This document shows, piece by piece, positions 6,847-10,975 of a stretch of DNA of 10,975 nt. The stretch is from an uncultured Flammeovirgaceae bacterium (lineage in GTDB: Bacteria > Bacteroidota > Bacteroidia > Cytophagales > Cyclobacteriaceae): assembly GCA_937138955.1 (NCBI GenBank), contig CAKZPJ010000627.1, positions 1 through 10,975 on the forward strand, written 5' to 3'. Every line of letters starts with the position of its first letter. The first letter of the stretch is position 1. The position numbers were made by a program, and so were the translations under genes. The notes beneath the pieces were generated by a model. It was not told the DNA's origin, did not search any database, and was given only the letters and a program-made list of their open reading frames with translations.

Positions 6847-7608
6847 ATGCGCTACTTCTTAACGCTCAAGTACCAGGGCGCAGCTTATCATGGTTGGCAA
6901 ATCCAGCAAAATGCCCTTTCGGTGCAGCAAGTGCTCAACGAAGCATTATCACTGATTTTACGTGAGCCAATTGTTACAGTAGGCAGTGGGCGAACTGACA
7001 CCGGAGTACACGCGCAGGGGCAGGTTGCTCATTTCGACTGTAACCAATCGTTAAATGAACAAAAGCACCTCCGAAAATTTAATGCAGTGCTTCCTCACGA
7101 CATCAGTATTACCGAATTAGTAGCTGTAACCGATGATGCACACGCCCGCTTTAGTGCTATTCGCCGCAGCTACCAGTATTTTATTCATCATAAAAAAAAC
7201 CCATTTCTAAACGGATTGAGTTATTTGCTCTCTACAGAAGTAGATGTGAATTTGATGAACGAAGCAGCGTACCAGTTGGTTGAGCGCAAGAAACAAAATT
7301 ATGCATGCTTTAGCAAAAGCAAGACGCAGAACACTACCTACGATTGTCATATCTTTCGGGCCGATTGGCACGTATTAGAAAAAGACCGACTGGTCTTCTC
7401 AATTACAGCTAATCGTTTCTTGCGAGGCATGGTTCGAACAGTGGTCGGTACCATGCTGGATATTGGAACCCAAACAACGAGTTTGACCGACTTCGCTGAT
7501 ATTATTGCCAGCCAGGATCGCCGACGAGCTGGTCGTTCGGTAGACGCCTGCGGCTTATTTCTGACCGAGGTGACTTATCCGGACGATATTTTCCGAAAGC
7601 ACATTTAA
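6847..7608 (+). CDS. truA: tRNA pseudouridine(38-40) synthase TruA
   Basis: This cytosolic enzyme isomerises uridines 38, 39 and 40 of the tRNA anticodon arm to pseudouridine. The 253 residues match the usual TruA length. The N-terminal half has LKYQGAAYHGWQIQ (7-20) and the catalytic loop GRTDTGVHA (48-56), in which Asp51 is the nucleophile. The second half has ARFSAIRRSYQY (100-111), with the family's conserved Arg and Tyr, and the NRFLRGMVRTVVG segment (189-201) near the C-terminal core. All key residues are present. The ATG at 6847 opens directly into the first core strand, so no other start is needed. It is the first gene of a tight operon: the ABC exporter gene starts 8 bp after its stop. 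Confidence 0.97.
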   Translation: MRYFLTLKYQGAAYHGWQIQQNALSVQQVLNEALSLILREPIVTVGSGRTDTGVHAQGQVAHFDCNQSLNEQKHLRKFNAVLPHDISITELVAVTDDAHARFSAIRRSYQYFIHHKKNPFLNGLSYLLSTEVDVNLMNEAAYQLVERKKQNYACFSKSKTQNTTYDCHIFRADWHVLEKDRLVFSITANRFLRGMVRTVVGTMLDIGTQTTSLTDFADIIASQDRRRAGRSVDACGLFLTEVTYPDDIFRKHI

Positions 7609-7616
7609 CGCTTACT

Positions 7617-9380
7617 ATGGATAAAGAAAAAATTAACAGTGGCGATATTATCGACACTCAAGTACTTAAACGGATTTTCCAATACATACAGCCCTATATC
7701 GGAAGGTTTTACTCACTGGTATTTCTTACTGTACTTATTGCATTACTAGCCCCAGCAGTACCCTTTCTGATACAAAAAGCAATTGATGAGTATATTTTGG
7801 TAGACGATTATCAGGGGCTAATCAATATGGTAACCCTGCTCATTGGACTAATTGTCGTACAGGGAATTGTACAGTACCTGCACACTTATCTTTCGGGCTG
7901 GATTGGGCAAAGTGTAGTACGAGACATTCGGGTGAAGCTCTACCGCCACCTACTAAGTTTGCGTCTTCGATTTTTTGACCGAACTCCCATTGGGCGGTTG
8001 GTCACTCGTAACATTTCCGATATTGAAACACTGTCCGATATTTTTAGTCAGGGCGTAGCCGCTATTATTGGTGATATTCTCCAGATTGTAGTAATTCTGG
8101 GAGTGATGTTCTACATCGATTGGAAACTCACGTTGGTTAGTTTATCTACCTTACCCCTCCTCATTCTAAGCACCTATGTGTTCAAGGAAAAAGTAAAAGT
8201 TGCCTTCAATGAAGTGCGCAATGCGGTCTCTAACCTAAACTCCTTCGTGCAGGAGCACATTACCGGAATGAGCATTGTGCAAATTTTCAGCAGTGAACAA
8301 CGGGAGTACGAACGCTTTCGCGAGATTAACGATGAGCACAAACAAGCCCATCTTCGCTCAGTGATGTATTATTCTATTTATTTTCCAGTAGCTGAAATCA
8401 TTCAGGCAACGGGTATTGGCTTGCTAGTATGGTACGGGGCGCGGGGCGTGCTACACGAGGAGGTGACTATTGGAGTGCTGATTGCCTTTATCATGTATAT
8501 CAACATGTTCTTCCGACCTATACGGCAGATTGCAGATCGGTTCAATACGTTGCAATTAGGCATTGTTAGCTCGTCGCGTATTCTCAACCTATTGGATACT
8601 ACCGAACATATTGACGACAACGGGCATCATACCAAAGACCATCTGGAAGGGCATGTACTATTTAAAAACGTGTGGTTTGCCTACAACGAGCGCGACTATG
8701 TACTGAAAGATATTAATTTTGAAGTGAAACCGGGGGAAACACTGGCGTTGGTAGGTGCTACTGGGGCCGGAAAATCGTCTATCATCAACTTACTCAGTCG
8801 CTTCTACGACATTAAGCGAGGCGAAATTCTGATTGATGGAGTAGAAGTTAAAGATTACGATTTGGATGTGTTACGCCGCCATATCGGAGTGGTACTTCAG
8901 GATGTATTTCTGTTTTCTGATACCATTGAGAAAAATATAACATTAGGAAATACCGATATCAATCACGAAAAGGTAGTTGAAGCTGCTGAACTAGTGGGTG
9001 CTCGCAAGTTTATTGAACGCCTGCCCGGCGGATTTGATTACAATGTACAAGAGCGAGGTGCGACTCTTTCGGTAGGACAGCGGCAGCTTATCTCTTTTGT
9101 ACGAGCGATGGTATACAATCCTGAGATTATTATTCTGGACGAAGCTACCTCATCGGTAGATACCGAAACTGAAGAACTGATTCAAGAAGCGATTACCCGT
9201 CTGATGAAAGGCCGAACGGCCATTGTCATTGCCCACCGATTATCTACCATTCAGAATGCTGACCAGATTCTGGTACTCGACCACGGAGAAATTAAGGAGC
9301 GAGGTACGCACGATGAACTGCTAACGCTCGATGGCTATTACACTCAACTTCATAAAATGCAGTACAAAGAAGTTCTTTAA
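7617..9380 (+). CDS. ABC exporter, fused membrane and ATPase domains (MsbA-like)
   Basis: This 587-residue type IV ABC exporter half-transporter acts as a dimer in the inner membrane. The N-terminal domain (about 18-325) has six hydrophobic segments, with FFDRTPIGRLVTRNISDIE (119-137) as the typical first coupling region. The ATPase domain (about 345-587) has an A-loop Tyr356, Walker A GATGAGKS (380-387), Q-loop Gln428, signature LSVGQ (484-488), Walker B IIILDE with catalytic Glu509, D-loop SSVD (512-515) and switch His540. The signature has Val where LSGGQ is classical, a variant seen in other exporters; everything needed for hydrolysis is present, so a homodimer is likely. MsbA-like members move lipids or drugs, and the substrate cannot be read here. 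It sits between truA (8 bp) and an MBL hydrolase gene (3 bp) in one operon. Confidence 0.95.
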   Translation: MDKEKINSGDIIDTQVLKRIFQYIQPYIGRFYSLVFLTVLIALLAPAVPFLIQKAIDEYILVDDYQGLINMVTLLIGLIVVQGIVQYLHTYLSGWIGQSVVRDIRVKLYRHLLSLRLRFFDRTPIGRLVTRNISDIETLSDIFSQGVAAIIGDILQIVVILGVMFYIDWKLTLVSLSTLPLLILSTYVFKEKVKVAFNEVRNAVSNLNSFVQEHITGMSIVQIFSSEQREYERFREINDEHKQAHLRSVMYYSIYFPVAEIIQATGIGLLVWYGARGVLHEEVTIGVLIAFIMYINMFFRPIRQIADRFNTLQLGIVSSSRILNLLDTTEHIDDNGHHTKDHLEGHVLFKNVWFAYNERDYVLKDINFEVKPGETLALVGATGAGKSSIINLLSRFYDIKRGEILIDGVEVKDYDLDVLRRHIGVVLQDVFLFSDTIEKNITLGNTDINHEKVVEAAELVGARKFIERLPGGFDYNVQERGATLSVGQRQLISFVRAMVYNPEIIILDEATSSVDTETEELIQEAITRLMKGRTAIVIAHRLSTIQNADQILVLDHGEIKERGTHDELLTLDGYYTQLHKMQYKEVL

Positions 9381-9383
9381 TTG

Positions 9384-10076
9384 ATGAAAGTTCAAGTTAC
9401 TCCCTCAGTATTTGAAGTCCCACTTGGCATGGCCAATGCGTTTCTAATCAATCATGATGAACTCACGTTGATTGATACTGGATCGGAAGGTAGCACTCAC
9501 CAATTGATACAAGCGATAGAGCAAATCGGAAGAGTACCGGGAGACATTCGGCATATTCTGGTAACGCACTGCCACGCTGACCACGCAGGTGGATTAGCCG
9601 CTATCAAAAAAGTTTGCGACGCTACTACTTATATGCACGCCACCGATGCCGCTATGGTTCAGCAAGGAAAAGCGTTGCGGCCATTAACTCCTGCTCCGGG
9701 AATTTTGAACAAAGGACTATTCAATACTTTTGTTACTAAATCACCCAGTGAAATAGAGGTGGCTAGTATTGATCAAGAAGTAGCAGAGGGAGAATTGCTA
9801 GAAATTGCGGGAGGTCTTCGGGCTATTCATGTGCCTGGGCATTGCGCTGGCCAGCTAGCTTTCTTTTGGCCGCAGGAAGGCGGAGTACTCTTTGCTGCCG
9901 ATACTGCTAGTAATATGGGTTGGCTCCAGCCCAGCATTGCCTACGAAGACTATCAGCTAGGATTACGTAGCCTTCGCAAACTAACGATGTACCAGTTTGA
10001 GGTAGCTTGCTTCGGTCACGGTAAAGCGATCAGAAAAAATGCAGTAAATCAATTCCGGCTGAAGTGGCTGAGGTAG
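9384..10076 (+). CDS. MBL-fold metallo-hydrolase
   Basis: This is a 230-residue cytosolic metallo-beta-lactamase-fold hydrolase. The two-metal site is complete: HCHADH (His62, His64, Asp66, His67) after the strand ILVTH, VPGHCAGQ with His153, FAADTASN with Asp173, and CFGHGKAI with His212. The early strand LIDTGSEGS (29-37) is typical of the glyoxalase II / general MBL-hydrolase branch, which cleaves thioesters, lactones or related esters; I cannot name the substrate. I start it at the ATG at 9384, since the TTG at 9381 directly abuts the ABC stop and adds only one residue. With the ATG the gap to the ABC exporter is 3 bp, so translation is probably coupled. It is the last gene of the truA operon, followed after 24 bp by a 30-nt palindrome. 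Confidence 0.93.
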   Translation: MKVQVTPSVFEVPLGMANAFLINHDELTLIDTGSEGSTHQLIQAIEQIGRVPGDIRHILVTHCHADHAGGLAAIKKVCDATTYMHATDAAMVQQGKALRPLTPAPGILNKGLFNTFVTKSPSEIEVASIDQEVAEGELLEIAGGLRAIHVPGHCAGQLAFFWPQEGGVLFAADTASNMGWLQPSIAYEDYQLGLRSLRKLTMYQFEVACFGHGKAIRKNAVNQFRLKWLR

Positions 10077-10100
10077 TATCTTCATCTACAATGAGATTTC

Positions 10101-10130
10101 AGTAAGAACATGATTAATCATATTCTTACT
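10101..10130. terminator. 30-nt near-perfect palindrome, possible terminator or operator
   Basis: The arms AGTAAGAA and TTCTTACT flank a perfect 12-bp palindrome ATGATTAATCAT, with a single c/a mismatch between outer and inner stem. It starts 24 nt after the MBL stop codon, so as RNA it could fold into a hairpin ending the truA operon transcript. It is AT-rich and not followed by a T run, so it is not a classical intrinsic terminator. As DNA it could be a dyad-symmetric binding site. Confidence 0.45.
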
Positions 10131-10145
10131 ACCGCATAATTACTA

Positions 10146-10305
10146 AGAAGCTGTTTGAGTTGTTTCTTCGTGCTACAAACACGCCTTTTGGGCTACCACG
10201 TCGTTACTTTTTCAATCTATAGCGCTGCTATGCCTCCTCAAAAGTGCCTCGTATCGCCTCAAAATCCGTTGTTTTCGCATCAAATAATTAACTCAAACAG
10301 CTTCT
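10146..10305. mobile_element. 160-bp MITE-like element with 16-bp terminal inverted repeats
   Basis: AGAAGCTGTTTGAGTT at 10146-10161 is perfectly repeated in inverted orientation as AACTCAAACAGCTTCT at 10290-10305. The 128 bp between encode nothing recognisable. Inside are a small hairpin ATAGC-gct-GCTAT (10219-10231) and a duplicated CCTCAAAA (10236 and 10257, 21 bp apart). Size, perfect terminal repeats and lack of coding capacity fit a miniature inverted-repeat transposable element moved by a transposase encoded elsewhere. I see no clear target-site duplication, so an older insertion or a non-mobile repeat is also possible. Confidence 0.6.
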
Positions 10306-10370
10306 GAGATATTGACCCATCATTTGCATCAATTGTGCAGTGGTAGACATTCTAACTGTTATTTATCAGC

Positions 10371-10378
10371 TATTTTTG
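10371..10378 (+). promoter_or_regulatory. Candidate -7 promoter box for the AraC-type gene
   Basis: TATTTTTG matches TAnnTTTG exactly and ends 41 nt before the ATG at 10420. No TTG lies at the expected -33 distance. It is 65 bp to the right of the MITE-like element, so an insertion there would lie just upstream of this promoter. Confidence 0.4.
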
Positions 10379-10419
10379 AGGGTTATCACGGTAGCGTAAA
10401 ATTTTCTAGACAGTACAGT

Positions 10420-10975
10420 ATGGTTTATTCATATCAAGAGAAAGACGTAGGGGCTTTTTTTGCTTTGAGTACTGATTACACCAATGAGTTTGAGCAGTTC
10501 GAGCATCAGCCTAGCCTAATCAGTATTCACTGGAATAAAGGTGATGAACCTATTTTACTTAATGTTGATGGAGTAGACCTTCAGCTTCAACCTCACCAAG
10601 TTACTACCACCACTTTTTTACAGCATCTATCTTTCCCTCGGTCTTCAGCTAGTTTGACTAGTTTTACTTTTAATCGGGAATTTTACTGCATCAATGATCA
10701 CGACTACGAAACATCCTGCAACGGCATCATCTTTTTTGGCAATCAGCAGCCTCCGATTACTACTATCGATGAAGAGGAACAGAAAAAGTTTACTATGCTG
10801 CATGAGGTATTTCTGGAAGAATGTAGAACTCGGGATATCATTCAGGGAGAAATGTTACGGATACTACTGAAAAGACTGATTATCAAAATTACTCGCTTAA
10901 CCAAAAATCAGTCGCCCCACCCTGACTTGCCGGAAGGGCAGCGAGATACGATCCGCAAATTTAATGTATTGGTAG
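10420..10975 (+). CDS. AraC-type transcriptional regulator, N-terminal part (truncated by window edge)
   Basis: An uninterrupted frame from the ATG at 10420 runs to the window end (185 codons) and continues beyond it. Residues about 10-105 look like the cupin-type sensory domain common in Bacteroidetes AraC regulators (SLISIHWNKGDEPILLNVDG, then FTFNREFYCIND and CNGIIFFG). Residues 117-165 match the linker helices of this group, with EEEQKKFTMLHEVFLEE and QGEMLRILLKRLIIKITRL. Full-length members are about 290 residues with a C-terminal double helix-turn-helix, which lies outside the window and so is not seen. The effector and targets are unknown. No in-frame stop interrupts it and its composition matches the neighbours. 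A candidate promoter lies 41 nt upstream. Confidence 0.78.
   Translation, partial: MVYSYQEKDVGAFFALSTDYTNEFEQFEHQPSLISIHWNKGDEPILLNVDGVDLQLQPHQVTTTTFLQHLSFPRSSASLTSFTFNREFYCINDHDYETSCNGIIFFGNQQPPITTIDEEEQKKFTMLHEVFLEECRTRDIIQGEMLRILLKRLIIKITRLTKNQSPHPDLPEGQRDTIRKFNVLV

Larger units (their letters stand above)
10077..10419. other. Intergenic region with palindrome and MITE-like element
   Basis: This 343-bp stretch has no coding frame I would call. It holds, in order, a 30-nt palindrome (10101-10130), a 160-bp element with 16-bp terminal inverted repeats (10146-10305), and about 114 bp leading to the AraC-type gene with a TAnnTTTG box at 10371-10378. Confidence 0.7.

Noticed and set aside
8402..8620. 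72-codon minus-strand frame within the ABC exporter gene
   Set aside because: It is antisense to a well-supported gene and has no distinctive features.
10325..10339. TGCA-n7-TGCA as an operator upstream of the AraC-type gene
   Set aside because: Two of the seven symmetric pairs fail, and TGCA is itself palindromic, so the symmetry is weak.
1..10975. CRISPR array, tRNA or rRNA gene, phage module, defence or secretion system
   Set aside because: I see no regularly spaced repeats, no cloverleaf or rRNA segments, and no protein with the hallmarks of such systems.

Overview
The window looks like a chromosomal segment from a Bacteroidetes/Bacteroidota bacterium, most likely a Cytophagales relative. 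Four things point there: candidate promoters with the Bacteroidetes -7 box TAnnTTTG, mostly absent Shine-Dalgarno sequences, a bacterial geranylgeranylglyceryl-phosphate-synthase-family gene, and protein types typical of the group (Dabb protein, small DUF3299-like secreted protein, AraC regulator with a cupin-like N-terminus). Most genes look like housekeeping or envelope functions. I see no CRISPR array, tRNA, rRNA, phage or transposase gene, and no convincing undescribed multi-gene system. The most notable signals are in non-coding DNA.

Layout. Positions 3-391 hold the 3' end of a small membrane protein gene that appears split by a frameshift. Two genes lie on the minus strand at 439-2648: a secreted M20-family amidohydrolase (AbgB-like), and downstream of it a small secreted CxxC protein resembling DUF3299. 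A 319-bp divergent intergenic region separates these from a plus-strand pair, a Dabb-family protein (2968-3294) and a lipoprotein (3358-4092). Next come three minus-strand genes: a Na/Pi symporter (5440-6558), a small single-pass membrane protein (4998-5321) and a GGGPS-family prenyltransferase (4226-4978). The last two are 19 bp apart and probably cotranscribed.

A 288-bp divergent region (6559-6846) carries a 12-bp perfect inverted repeat that brackets an exact TAnnTTTG box. A tight plus-strand operon follows: truA, an MsbA-type ABC exporter and an MBL-fold hydrolase, with gaps of 8 and 3 bp. After it come a 30-nt near-perfect palindrome, a 160-bp element bounded by 16-bp perfect terminal inverted repeats (MITE-like), and the 5' part of an AraC-type regulator that runs off the right edge.

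The genes do not form one pathway. Loose themes are envelope and lipid biology (GGGPS homologue, ABC exporter, lipoprotein, Na/Pi transport) and secreted hydrolysis (M20 enzyme). The regulator's target is unknown.
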